From assembly GCA_948567375.1 (NCBI GenBank), contig OX419758.1, positions 61,137,001 to 61,201,000 on the forward strand: DNA of 64,000 nt, written 5' to 3'. Below, piece by piece: positions 18,751-32,039 of the stretch. Position 1 is the stretch's first letter, and every line of letters starts with the position of its first letter. Position numbers and translations under genes: made by a program. The stretch is from Lunularia cruciata (lineage: Eukaryota > Streptophyta > Marchantiopsida > Lunulariales > Lunulariaceae). The notes beneath the pieces are model-generated. The model did not search any database and was not told the DNA's origin. It saw only the letters and a list, made by a program, of their open reading frames with translations.

Positions 18751-20530
18751 ATAGCCCTATGGCTATAAGCTTCTAAATTCAACTAAATGAGACCTTTCTT
18801 CTTACCAATTTGAACCTTGTCCAAATTTGGCCAAGCTTCACCAACTTGACATCCAAATTGAAACAACCTTTGTCAATCTAACGTACTTCTTCAAACCCTC
18901 TCCAAATCTGTCCAAGCTTCACCAACTAAAGCACTAGTTAGGGCAATTTGTGCAACCTCCAACTGTGGACAACCTCCACCAACTCAACATCCAACTCTAC
19001 ACAACCTCTACCAATCTAATGCACCTCTTCTATAGTTGGCTAACTGCCAAATCCTCTGCTAACTATCAACTTGAGCCAAATTGAGAGGATGTGGATCTTC
19101 AAATCCCTAATTCAAGGAGATGGTTTCTCAAATCCATCTCTAATCTTGCACTTTGGATTCAATTTGCACCAAATTGACCTTGATTTCACCTTCTTGAGCT
19201 CAAATCAAACACACACTATCTCAAATTGACTCAATTCTCATAAATTTTGCCAAAGCTTCTGCACATTGTCCGCCCCACTACCAAATTTGCATGAACTTGA
19301 ACAATGCTTCCACATACAATCACTCTCAAGGAAATTTAGAACCACAATCAAATGTACCAACAATCAACCATGCTATATCACCAACCTCCTCAGTTCTTGT
19401 ACCCAATTTCCCCGTAATTCTCACTGCTCTTATGTAACTTGTTCATTCTTCCACTCCAATCACACACAAATTACCTGATTAAATCTATACCTGATCCTTC
19501 ACTCAACAATCTGCAAACAATCATATACTAGTTACAATCAAGCCATATCCACTCTAGCTAAGAGACTCTCGTTGATGCTCACCAACCTCTATCCACCATA
19601 ACTAGGATCTCAAATGCTCAACATCAAAGAAGTGATCTCTCTAGAGCTACACTTCAAAAGTATACCCTTCTGCTTGACCTAGGTCTCCAGCCCTAATGGA
19701 TCCATTGACAAAAAATCCGACATTGCAAGTAATAATGGGTCACACCATGTGATCAATAGCCGTAATGTGAAATCCAATCTCCAACAAGTAGTCCATAAGT
19801 AACTACCAAAATAACAATGAATGCTAACACTACCACTCCAAGGTCCGAGAAAACTAGTTTCAATGCTACAAATATCATGATAAAGTGGTCCATTGTAGGC
19901 ATACTTCCATTTTGCTTTAGCACCTTGTGAAAAATCTATAATTTTGAAATCTATTGATATAGTAGGGTGTATATTGCCTGTAAATTTTTGAATCCATTGC
20001 TTGTTGTATCAAAGTTCATGCCTATCCATGCAAGCAAATTTAGATGAAAGTGAATACATGGCAAGATCAAAGATATGAATACAATATATTTTTAGACTTA
20101 ACACTAAACCATCATAGTTTAGTGATATCTTGTTTGGATCTCCAATAAAAAGCCACATTACTCAAAATCAGATTTTATCCCTTACTACTAAAGCTAGGAG
20201 TGTCTTTGTTTGGTTTTGATTGAAGACAAAACATTTTCATTTGGAGAGATTGTAAATAGCTTCTTTATCTAAGTTGAGTAGTGGGTTATAAACAATTTAA
20301 AAGGACTCCTTGAACAACATTGAAAGAAATCAACACTACCAAAATAAATCTAAGACATCGGTGGCTTTTTAAAAGAGAAGAACAACGTTGGGTTTCTAGA
20401 GTCGGAAGATGAAATTGAGGACAGATTTCTCTATGATAACAAACAAGAAATATTTATGCTTCAAAGTAGAGTTCTAATGAGGCATTATACTTGCGCTTTG
20501 TACGTATACCTCATTCCATATAGTATACTC
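18751..20530. other. AT-rich repeat-derived stretch, no gene seen
   Basis: There are no supportable open frames. 18.80-19.05 kb has an imperfect tandem arrangement in which caacttgacatccaa- and acaacctttgtcaatctaa-like phrases recur about every 130-150 bp. The rest may be old retroelement sequence, but I could not name a family. Confidence 0.4.
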
Positions 20531-23500
20531 TGCCAACTTGCTACCGTACGGTTGCCATCCGCAGATAATACCTAGAGAACCTTCACTTGATACGTTATGT
20601 CAAGAGAACCTTTTTCCACTTATTCCTACCAAGAGAACCTTCACTTTGATCCGCCATATCACCTATGACTGGAAATCTATGCTTTACACTTGTGCAGCAG
20701 TCAAATCTTCAATGATAAACTCGAAGAAGACTCGAGACGGCACTAAAAGAACTACCCTTCTCCATTTGTAGTTCTCAAGAAGCTTCGAACCTCTTCCCGG
20801 GTGAACCAGAATGCATTTTGAAATACATTTCTTTTATTCACCCTCCTCCCCATGACGTGATTGATACTTTCAATCATAGCAGCATCTGTTTATCCAAATG
20901 AATTCATTTGTAAACAATATTTGAATGTTCTCTCCTTTCTCCCATGTCGACGACACCTGACCTCACATGGTACCAAGTCTACAAGCCATGTGAGTGAAAC
21001 TTCGAGATTGGTACGAAGCCCTGATGATTGAGAGCTGAATGGGTATGGTGAGTGAAAGTACGTCGTGCTGCTGTTGAGAGTCTGGCTTTGGTGGTGCTGG
21101 TGAAAATTGAAAAGCAGAGACTAAAGACCTTCACACGAAAGGAGTTGCAAGAATGTGCTTCCTTCCGCCCATTGGTTAGTTAAATGTTGAATAAGTTTCA
21201 GTATCGATTTGGCGATGGTGGAAAGAGCCTGAAGACTCCTCCAGGGAGTTGATTCTTTTCAATTGGTGAAGAAGTCGTGTCAGTGGATGTTTTGAGTGGC
21301 GATTATACACTACTTGCAAGAGTTTGAGTCCCTCAATCGGGTTAAATGGTAATATCAGTAAAGTTTTGTGGAGCAGAGACTAGAGTCTACACACGAATTG
21401 CAAGGGAATATATATGCGTCCAATCCGTACAGAATTATATGGATAGTCAGGCACGGCAACCACTTCGATTGAAAATGGTTTTATGAACTTTTCTCTTTTC
21501 ATCTGGAAGTAGTCAGCATGAGGCTGTGGTATACGCTTTTGGACTTGATTGGATGGAGCGAGCGGAGAAGGTAAGGTGGGTGGAGAGAGATAATGTAAAC
21601 AACAGCTCACTTCTGCTTTGTTGATCGTGGTTACTGCTAATTTAACAGGGCTTGACTAAGTTCACGTTATCGGCTTTTCTACGACCAAATTGGTTGCTTT
21701 TCGATTCTATGAGTGTGTATTGAGTCAAACGGTTGCAGTTATCGTTGGATTAGGTTCTGTTAGTTGACTAAACTTCTCGATTGCTTGAGTTCGACTCGAG
21801 GTCTCACGTCACATCCTTCACTTTTGTGTCATTAGTCCTGAAACGGATTCACAGAAGTAATTGGCACAGCCTATCTGTCGTCACACTTTACTAGTCAGGA
21901 TTATACTTTAATAGTCAGGATTTGTCATGGAATGCTGTCCATAGTTAAGGTCGGTTTATCTTAATAGTGTGAGACTGGAGATCAAAGCTGTGTGATCACG
22001 AAGGTCTAAAATTTCAAGGGTATCTTATTAGTTCTTGTTAATATGACATTGTGTGGACATAGTTCGACTGAAGCTATCATTAACTGTGAGATGTGGTAGA
22101 GACCACGATAACGTAATTGTGGTGAAGGAGATCGAGGCTAGAAAAGGAGATAGATCTCTTACTTGTAATACCATATCTTTTCTAAGAATAGCGTCTTGAA
22201 ACAAGAACTACTCTACAACCGCCCAGGTTAATTTCGAGATCTGCGCTGATGGATAACACCTCACCAAGACGAAAAAGTGTTTCTCCTGTGATTCTCTATG
22301 CCACAATTGTTTTGCTGTCACCGTCTAATTGATCCCATCAATCGTAACACTTTTAATTTGAGTGTCAAGCTTTTCAACCTCAGTTTCCGACCAAGCTACT
22401 TGTTATAGTGCACCAGAAGCAGCTCATACTCGTGAGAGTGAAATTTACAGTTATCTGAACAAAACTTGCCGCAGCATTGCTACTGCGAAGTTCAGCCTTG
22501 CACACTTGGGAATGGTCTTCTTTGTCATTCTACACTTGCAGCAACTCCGGTTCAATTTGTTCACGTTCCACGAGTTTCTGGTTTTCAGGTTCTGCGGTGC
22601 TCGAATTGGGTATTTATAATTCTGAAAGATTGACTCGATTACATCATTCCCTCTGACTGCTGATTCACCACACAAGGCAAGATAAACAATCACATATACT
22701 GGTCAAAATACAGGGTCACGTCTATATGTAGTCAACAATAGACGCTTGTAATCAGATCACGTGGTTGGTTGAGAAGGGGGTGTCCTCAAGCCCACACCAT
22801 TTCTCGCGATATCTGAATTGGTAGGAGGAGAAGCACGAAGACTTGATATAAATTAATGAAGAACATATACGACCACAACAGGGCCACTGGAAGAAGACAT
22901 GTAGAGAGAGAAACTGAACCCGGTCATCTGCGCGAGGACCCTGTCGTACAAAAGTGAGGACCCTGAAATGTATGGATGTACAGTAACTGCTTTTGAAGTC
23001 GTTGTTCAGTTGGTGTGTGTCGATGCATCTGAGGTCACTATATTTAAAGGAACGCAGTCAAGTGCAGCAGTGATGGCAAGAATTGTCATAGGGATATTAT
23101 TTACCCTGCGCTGACGGTTTGGAACTACAGACAGATTCGACTCCTTTCTAAGAAATTGCGAGAAACTTCTGGATTAAACGAAAGACGGTTGAATCAGGTG
23201 TCAGGTAACCGATACAAAGACCTCAGAAAACATGTTTAACCCCCCAGACTACCATGCCTCGAATAATATTGCTGACGCCTTTCCACCATTGCTTTCTAGC
23301 TAGTAAATAAGTACATCAGACAAACATATACTTTATCTCCGAGCAAAGGGGGAGATAACAAAAAGTTCTCAATTCCCAAGTTTCGAAGCCAGTTCCGCCA
23401 TGCAGGTGGTCTACTTACATGCTAACCGACCAGACACCATGTCTAGATCAGAACAAGTAGCACACGTCTACCTATCAGTTGGCGAGAATATATTCCATCT

Positions 23501-24875
23501 GACTCTCGCAGCTATTACTTGTATCCTCCTGCTGTTGCATGCAGGAACATTGTAGCTGTTTGTAACACATTCTCAGAGCTTATGCGTGCTAAAGGGGGTA
23601 CACAACCCAAGCTTTGAAGCACGTTTTACATTGACTGCGCCATCGATGCTTGAATCTCCCTCCACTCGGACGACAAAGCAATGATTCAAACAAGTTTCCG
23701 GTTTTGACTTGGATAACATTTTCACGGCGTATTTTATTGGGAGGGGTAAGAAGCAACAGTTTCAAACGAAGTTGAGCTGAATCCCAGCGGATGCCAGAAT
23801 AACCTTGGTTCGTCACTTGTACTCTTTAACTTTTGAGCTGGCTATGGTTCCTCTATCGTCCTTCCAGGTTTCTAGCTGGCTTCTTGAGTAACCTCGTAAG
23901 CGAACCCTAAACATTGTAACCCCCCAGTGGCTGCCCTCGAGTACTCGATGGACTGGAGACTATGACCTTTAGTCTTTCGAATCAGATTTTTTGTGTCTAC
24001 ATCATATTTCCTTCCAAGATCTTTTGGAGTAGTATCTGATGATTTCGGGTTCTGTACAACTCTCAGAACAATGAGACAAACTTTGCCGTTCGTATAGGCC
24101 TGATCTTGTTTCTGTTTACGTCTGATCTCATCAGAAGATTATTGCATTACAAAGTTGCTACTCATGCATCAGAACAATGATGAAACTGATCTTGTTTCTG
24201 TTTTTATCTGATCCCACCAAAAGATTTTTGTTTGTACCAGAATCCTGCATCTCATACTTCAGGACATGAGACAAACTTTGCCGTTCATGTAGCTCATATT
24301 TGTCGCTTACTTCTCTTATTTCCATTCCGTAGTACACTACGTGCTGATATTCGGAGACACTTGCAACTCATATTTCAGATGAAATGTACATGGGGTCGTT
24401 GAAGCAAATTTCAGTTATATAATCCAGTGAGCCCTCCCATGGCAGCATGTAAAGTCTGTCACATCTGAAGTAGGATTACATGCAGGGATGATACTGGAAA
24501 GTCACTCTGCGAATCTTGGATAGAAACACAACTGTGCGTCTCTCCTCATATTGATTATAACCAAGATTTACAAGCAGTAAAGTATCCAGTATTTAGCATA
24601 ATTTGTACCGGATAAACGCAATACATCGCCTTGGAAATTCGTCCAAACCAAGGTGTGGTTTGTCTGTCTGACTAAGGAAGAAAGTGACGATGCTAATGGT
24701 GCAACCAGGTAGTAATTTTCAAGAATATCTGTTATGAGCTGACTGAGATCAGACATTGAGATTGATCTGACCTCGCTGTGTGGAATCAAGTGTGAACCCC
24801 GAACAAAGGGTCTTAAGCTATTCCTAACTAGGACACAGATTTCAAGTCATGTGTGATTGGTGGCTACTACAGACG
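20531..24875. other. Intergenic region, no gene recognised
   Basis: Base composition becomes less AT-biased from about 20.5 kb, marking the edge of the gene island. No reading frame here has recognisable protein features. Near 24.07-24.29 kb short phrases recur (agacaaactttgccgttc at about 24075 and 24270; tgatcttgtttctg at about 24101 and 24188), suggesting local duplication. Confidence 0.4.
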
Positions 24876-26883
24876 TCAAGGCTGACCAGCGACTGGTTGA
24901 TAGCCCTCTTCTGCTGCTAATCTCGTGAACCTCAGAGTTGTAGAGATGTTGTAAATGATTACTGCTATAGCACATAGAGCAACTGTCGACCCGACATATG
25001 TAAGGCTCTTGCGAAGTGCGTCCCAGGTAATATCCTCTTGGTTTCCCTGGTTTCCGTCATGATCTTCAGATGAGCTTGGAACGTCATCGTCATCAGGTAA
25101 ACCTGGGGTATCATTAGGACCTGAAATAAATTTAACTTCGTTAGGACATGAGTGAGCTTGTTATTGTGGGTGTTCAGTCAGATATACCAATTGCATTAAC
25201 TAAAAGATGTCAAGAAATTGAGCATTCAGAATATTGTGACTACGAACTCGCTGACAGAGATCATTCAGTGATGATCTTTGGTAATGTTTTTATCTCTATT
25301 GCTATATCGCCTCGATTTCCACGTCCACGCAGTATCTGCAATAGTATGATTAGCTCCTTCCTTCCTACATTAGGCGATAAGCTTGCAGTCTAGTCCCATG
25401 TTAGTCATTAGGAGTTGTGAAAGGTAATAACGGAAGCAATGGTAGACTAGCATGTATACAAATTTCGCCGATTTGGGACTCATCTTGCAGAAGACATGCT
25501 CAGGATTCCGAGCTTCTCAGAACGAGACCCAATGCTGCAGAGCCAATAGAGAAAAGACGGAGCTTTCACCGAGATTGTGTAATTCAGTTGCAAAGACGAA
25601 GTTCATGCGCTTATTGGGTATCGCGGGAAATTGAGTTTATGCTTGCTTGGATCTCATTCGTGTGGTCCTGGAAGATTAGGTCCACGCCTCTTGATCATCA
25701 ATGTGAAAGAACCTCTATTAAAGAGAAAGGACCTCAACTATAGAGTATATCAAAGCACAAGAGAGAAAGCCTTAAAATTCTTTATCTTCTTTTGTGAATG
25801 ACCTTACTAGCTTAACTAGCTTACATGGTAGAGAAGAGAGTGTGTAGGGAAGAAGTTCTGTCTAATCAAAGTCAACAGATAACTATCTTCAAGTAGTAGT
25901 ATAGGCATATGTCGTGAGCATGGCTTCATAAACTAAAATCCGAGTTCTGAACACGTTGAAGACATGTGCAGAGATGGAAGTTCCACTATGTCACAGTAAA
26001 CAAAAACTCAACACGAGACACCCAAAACAGAGTGGAGAGATAAACGGGTTAAATTTGTAGTCATACCCGATTCAACTATTACGAAGTATGTCGAAGTCGC
26101 AAGCTTGTGCGCGGAGACGTGAACTTTGACTAGTACTGTCGACCCATTCCTTCTTAGTATAAGGGTAGATCCGTACATGTCGGTCTCCGCGGCATTGGTT
26201 TCAATCTTAATTCTTAGTTTATCGTTCATCTGGAAGCAAGTGCCAGTGGAGCTCCTGTAAGTGGGCTGACATGAAGAGCCTCCAAGAGATGGAAATTGAA
26301 GGAGGAAACAAAAGAAACCAGTGAGCAGGCCAGAGTCAACAAATTGCAACAGGATGTTCCAAAAGAAGAACAGGAAATCAAGCAGAAAGTCACGTGCAGA
26401 TTTGATTAGCTCGCCCTTCTAAGTGCTGACAATAATGTTAAACCAACATAAAGAAGACTGACCATGAAAGTTATAGCCTCTGCGGGGACTGGAAATTGAA
26501 AGACGCAACGCCAACAGAGAAGTTGCAGCGGGCAGGTAAATAATCCTCGAGGTGAGCAAGGAATAAAACATCGCTCGAATTCATCCTAGCTGAGTACTTA
26601 CCTTCCCGACAGCCAATTTGGCTTCGACATGCACGTCGTCAACATTGGCAGGAACAATCACGGTGTAATTGTAGATATAGGAACTGAACGGCGGTATCAA
26701 CTGGCCTTCAGCCACTTGAAGGTTCGCTAACACTGCAGGGGGCCTCGTGAGCTTTTGTGCCTCTAGACGACTCTGCATCATAATAAATGTACTCCTTTCT
26801 CCACTAACTGTCCGCTGTTGGGAAAAACCCGCAAACGAAAGGACCAAGAGAAGGTAAACAGAAAGGACATTGGAAACTGCCAT
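24876..26883 (-). CDS. Cadherin-like beta-sandwich domain membrane protein (3 exons)
   Basis: Exons 26883-26602, 26265-26067 and 25120-24876 join with GT-AG introns (donors GTAAGT and GTATGA, acceptors TGTCAG and TTTCAG) into 241 codons with matching phases. I start at the ATG at 26883; the upstream in-frame codon is TTG. Residues 1-21 are a signal peptide (LSVYLLLVLSFAG). Residues about 50-160 resemble the cadherin-like beta-sandwich family (PF12733 type): LANLQVAEGQLIPPFSSYIYNY, then GSTLILRRNGSTVLVKVHV and TSTYFVIVE. An acidic DDDD/SSSED linker follows, then a membrane helix at about 199-219 (YVGSTVALCAIAVIIYNI) and a short cytosolic tail. This suggests a small type I surface protein with one extracellular domain. 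The function in plants is unknown to me. Confidence 0.82.
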
Positions 26884-29241
26884 TTGATGAAATTTCAATT
26901 GTGAGGTTAAATTACCGCAAGAGACGAATGTGTTGACAGGAATGCCACGAGTTTCAACTACTGGAAAGAGGGCAATCAGAAGACTACGCAGAGAAGCGTG
27001 AACTCAAGCTCGGAATTTCCACAACTCAGAGGAGATGCAAATGGGTGACTTAAAGACGGAACTTGCTCGATAATTGGAGCTCAAACGTTCTTGAAGGAGC
27101 GGTATGATGTGCCCAAAGGCTAAAATTGGACGTGGTCTGCAGCATCCAACTTCAGAATATCTGCCTGGATTAGGGCAGGGGAAATAGAAACTCTGCCAAA
27201 TACTCTCTACCTATAAACTGAAATTTTCTCTGCCCGCTCAATCACCCCAATCACTTGAGCTGTCAGGCAAAAACGGACTCAAATTCTCAAACTCAATTTC
27301 ACGTTCTTCAAAAATCAGAACGCAGAAAAGATCGTCCTAAGCAGCCTTTGCTAATGCGGAGTCCCAACGAACAAACTAAGAGACTGGCTGTGGAATTAAA
27401 GTTCACTAAAATAACTTGCAGAGGTGGAAAAAGCCAGAAAGACAAAGTTTTCAGTCAGACAGCTCTTTCAGTTGTAGGGCATGCAAAGAATAAGACGGAC
27501 TGTCGGAGAACCGCAGGTGGCTGAGAGGAAGGAAGGAAGCAGCACGATCTGCACAAAAGGTGAGACCCACAAACGAACGCCCTGGACCCAATTTACAGGT
27601 GACTTGGCAAAAGAACAGCCCGGAAACCCCCATATTCGGCATCAAACTACAGTGTCCTAACCATCAAGATCAATCTTGCGTGCCCATGAGAACGTCAGCA
27701 AGAATCTGTTCCTGTTCCTGTGGCTGGGGTTATGGATAATGGAGACTAAAATTTAGTCCTACTGTATCACGAAGCATGATATGCAAACGGCTTTGGAAAA
27801 CCATCTGGTGATGGTACAATAGCTGCTGAGGGTAGCTGAGGACAAGGAAGCTCGGGACCACAGGAGTCTAGTCCCGATCTGACTCAGTCCAATTTGTGAA
27901 AGGCAGATAGATGGATTACAAGAGGGAAGGAGGATCCAGTGTCTGTTCTAAAGTTAAAAAGGTGTAGTGTCCCGTACGTTTTTAGGCTGGACGTTTCTAC
28001 TGACGAAGAGAGGGTAGAGGGGACGAGGAACGCTGACGAATGGACGGAATTTAATAATGGGAGGAAAGTAGAAGAATACAAGTAGTCTAGGTTCCGTAAC
28101 CCGGAGAGGGTTTCGAGCGAGAAAGCAGGATATCGTAGTTTATGGATGATGTGACCAGAAAAAACTTCTTAAACAATGGTGGATTTATAATTCCGAGTAT
28201 TTTATTCGAAAGAGCTGGTTTATCTCATCAAGAGGTCTCTTTCTTCTAAGCATTCTGCATGCAGTTCAGGTTTTGATATAAAAATATCTGGGCATGTATG
28301 AGGGGGTGGTGGCACACACACTTCTGGGGGTTACTGATTACATCCATGGCAGTTTCAACCACATTCTTCAACAACTTTTGCTCTTGGATCGATCAAAGTT
28401 TCAAGGAGAGGATGAGTGCTCCAAATGGCGTGTTGTCTGTCGTCTGTTCGTACACTGTTGAAACATGTGAACTCTCCGCCGTAGTCAAAATACAGTCCCA
28501 AAAACAAAGCTCTCGCTCTTCACACATCCTGGACAACGATGCTCCAAGGGCCAACGACGACAAATCATGCGAGTAGCAAGCAGTCTTGAGATCTTCACGT
28601 GAAGCTCCAAACGATTTACCGTTTGAGAAGTTGATAAAACCGTCCAGGCCCTAGTTACCTGCATGATGCAATCTGAGAGACTCCGTTGAGCATGTTGTAT
28701 TGAGTTTAGGATGTGTGTGAAAACTGAAGTCGTCCTATTTGTCTTGCGATGAATGAAGTGCGGTGAAGATCAGGTGATATTAAGCGGCCAGGATCAAGAA
28801 CTCATCCTGCTGATTTCATCGAGCTTTAGTTGCAAGAATTACAGCAGAGAGAACGGAAAGAGTGGTCCAGTGCATGGACTCCACCTCAGCTCGCAATGTG
28901 GCTTGTATACATACCTGCTTGTGGTTCCCTCCCTGAGTCCCATCTGTCCCAAGCTGCCGCTTACAAGTGGTACGCAGAATAAGCAAACCAGATCGGCCAC
29001 ACACAGACCGCGTAGCCTCAATTACCCAGAACCTGAATTCTGCTTGGCTGTGGTTCAAAGCTTCAGGGAGCTGAAATCCCGATCGGAAATTATCTCAATT
29101 ATTGTCGTGTAGAGCTCTAGGGAAGTAGCTCGTGTATAAGCTCTGAGAGAATTGGGCATGCAGTGTTGATCCCGACTGTTAAATAACGTCTCAAATTGAC
29201 GAACGCCACGAGGTTCGGGAACTGGAGAGAGACTGTGAAAG
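26884..29241. other. Divergent intergenic region
   Basis: 2.36 kb between the minus-strand cadherin-like gene and the plus-strand tocopherol-cyclase-like gene. It must hold both promoters and 5' untranslated regions. Reading frames here are short and overlap on both strands without recognisable features. No clear regulatory element is claimed. Confidence 0.45.
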
Positions 29242-32039
29242 ATGGAGAGTATAACGATAAATGCCGCGCGGTGCGCAAAATTGCAGCAAGATAACGCACG
29301 TGTTTGCTCATCTAGTCGTCTGAGAAGTGGATCCACGAAAGGAACTGCAAAAGTTTGCAGTGGATGCAAATGTCGTCCAGTGAGTCTCGAAATTGTAGCT
29401 GCTGCAGATAATTTTGCTTTTGATCCCAAGAAACCGAACAGAATTTCTATGTCAAGGATGAATGCTGTGTCCACAGAAGAAACTATGCCAGAACCGGCAG
29501 TGGAATCGCATCACCCGTTGGATCCCCATAAACCCAACTTCAGTAACCTGCTGCCCGAGTTTGCTCGCCCTTATCCTTCCTTCGAGGGATGGTTCACTCG
29601 ATTGTGGGATCCGGAGAGTAACTTCAGTGCTGCGATGATTATGGCCACGAATTATGCAACCCAAGAAAGTCAAGTCACTCTTCTTTTCACCCCGTCTTCT
29701 GAAGATGTGCATCCGAATGGGCAATATGAACTGCGTACCTACGCTGTGGCAGACAAGTCCAAGGTAAACCTACATTACTTTGTGGCACTACCTCGTCTGG
29801 TAATGCTCTCTGGGAGGCCATTTTCTCGATTTTCGTCAGCCCGAGATGCACTTTAGCTTTTTGAACTTCGAATTGCAGGAGCAAAATAATTAGCGTACTG
29901 TTCCCGGTAACTTACTACTTCAGTGCTCGGTTGTGGTAGAATGGGTGCTGCTATGCTCAAAGCTTCTTTGACTTTTTAGTCTGGTCTTGCAGCCAGCCTT
30001 ATTAGCCATTAAGATACTTTTCGCCGAAAAGATTTCTAAGCTTGCGGAGTTCTAGCTTCCCTTATAGTCCTGGCGATTAGGCGCGTCATGATGAGAAGCT
30101 CTGATTACAGAAGATCCTTTTGAGAATTTGTTGTCGGGAAGAAACAAGAAAGAAATTTGTTGTGTAAAGACGTTTCCTACTGCTTCGTTCAAGAATTAGA
30201 ATTCCATGGAAGTTTGGTCTCACCGCAGTCGCCGTTTTGTAGGAGGCGAAATTCGGGCATGGCATGTATCATGAAGATAGACCGGCGGAACCCACTGGGT
30301 TTGAATGGGAAGCGCCAAGTTTGGGAAAAATTAAAATGACTGCTCATGAAACTGAACTGGATATGACTGTCAAAGGTTACAAGTTGAAGGCTCGTTTGAC
30401 GAAAGAGGTAAGCGACCCTTTTCATTTCTCCATTTCTGCTGCTTTATTCCGCATTTAACTCATAAAGAAATAGGTATGGATCTCCACCATCGACCCTGAA
30501 ATCCTACATATGCTGTGTTGATTGGTGCATCTTGATGTCTTCAATGGTCTGATGACAAGCGAATGCATTTACTCCGCAACTTTGAAGTGTTGTCAAATTT
30601 GAAGCTGGTTTCCTTGTTTGATGGCTTCTTTCTCCTCTGATAACAACTCATGTTTTACCTGGGACTTACGTGTATGCTGGTCGAAGTTCGATGCAACTGA
30701 TATCTCTGATGCAGATTCTATGGGATACCGACCAATCTGAGAAAGGACCAGAAGGGTGGGCAAAAAACCTTCCAATCCCTACTCATTGGTATGTCTACAG
30801 TCTTGGATCGAAAGTTGAGTACGAATTTTCTGGACCTGAAGGAGCTTTAACAAGAAAAGGTGTTGGATTAGCTCATGTGGAGAAGAATTGGGGACTTACC
30901 TTTCCTAATGGTCATGTCTGGTTTCAAGGCTTCTCAGAAGATAATTCTGCTCAGGTGAGACCAACCTTCGCATACATATGCAAAAGAGTCTACTTCTCAC
31001 CTTGTGAATTGATCATCTTGATAGGCGGAGTGTTTATCAAAGTCCCTCACAGCATACGTCTATCTTACTAGAATGCACTCAACATACGGTCAGCTCTGAA
31101 CATCAAAACCATCTAAGAATCTTGTCTTCAATACTGTTCTATTTGGTTATTGAACAATTTTGCAGTATCTAGCATTTTCAGCAAATTGAACCATGCTATT
31201 GAATCTGTCTTGCACTTATGACAACAATAGAGTCAACATCTTTTGGCAACTGTCATCTATCTTCGATATCTGTAGTTTGGCGACATCTGCATCCAAGGAG
31301 ACTTCACTAGGAAAGCTAGAGTTTAGGATCGGGAGTATGCTGTAAGAATACTAATATCTAGTGTACCTGCAGATCATCGGCTCGGCAGCCTTCTTCACAC
31401 TTGGAAAAGTTAACACACCCTACATCGTAGCGATGGGGTACAGATCACCAGTAATTAACATCGACATGAGGACCAATGACCTTGGAACTGTCTTCAAGAA
31501 CATCGAAATAGCTCCACTTGACGGTACATTCTCGGTTACGGGTGTCAGTACATCTCATACTATTCAGGTGAGTGAAACTTGTCGAAACTTGCAGCATACC
31601 TAGGTATCTAACTCTTCAAGGTTTTCAACTTTGTACTTGTCGATGCTGGAGAAAGCAAGACATCCATTTGGAATACCGATGGCTTCAGTTTACAACAGTC
31701 CAATTCTATCTTGTAATTCACATGTTTGAAACCTCTACCTGAACGTACCAGATTCATGCGAAAGCCAACCCTCAGACATTATCTGAGTCCGTTCTAGCTC
31801 CCATGGCCAAGGTAAAGTGGGAGTCTGCTTGCCGAGAGACGTTTTTGGCCGAAGTGACGGTGGAAGTATACGAGCACGCAGCGTGGGGAGTGGTGGGAGA
31901 CGACAAGCTTATCGACAAAAGAACCTTCAAGTACGCAGGATTGGAGTTTGGAGAGGATCTACTCAAAGAAGCCGCAGAAAATCAGGACCAGGAGACTCAG
32001 AACAAACAAGTAGAAAGGTCTAGAGCCATAGATAGTTAA
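29242..32039 (+). CDS. Tocopherol-cyclase-like protein (5 exons)
   Basis: Exons 29242-29763, 30243-30407, 30715-30954, 31373-31567 and 31752-32039 give 469 codons. All four introns are GT-AG and phase 0. Similarity to the tocopherol cyclase family (PF14249; VTE1 is the plant member) shows in FEGWFTRLWD (114-123), where VTE1-type proteins have FEGWYF, then PTHWYVYSL (251-259) and HVEKNWGLTFP (283-293), matching the family EKNWG..FP signature. The N-terminal 60 residues are Ser/Arg/Lys-rich with few acids, compatible with a plastid transit peptide. VTE1 closes the chromanol ring of tocopherols in plastids. This protein is divergent, so the lipid-binding beta-barrel fold is the safer claim than the enzyme activity. 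Confidence 0.82.

Noticed and set aside
19690-20530. Possible copia-type pol relic on the minus strand
   Set aside because: A few coding-like phrases were seen but no motif could be matched to RT or integrase.
27255-28576. Several 60-90 codon frames between the two divergent genes
   Set aside because: They overlap on both strands, lack motifs and splice support, and fit promoter/leader sequence.
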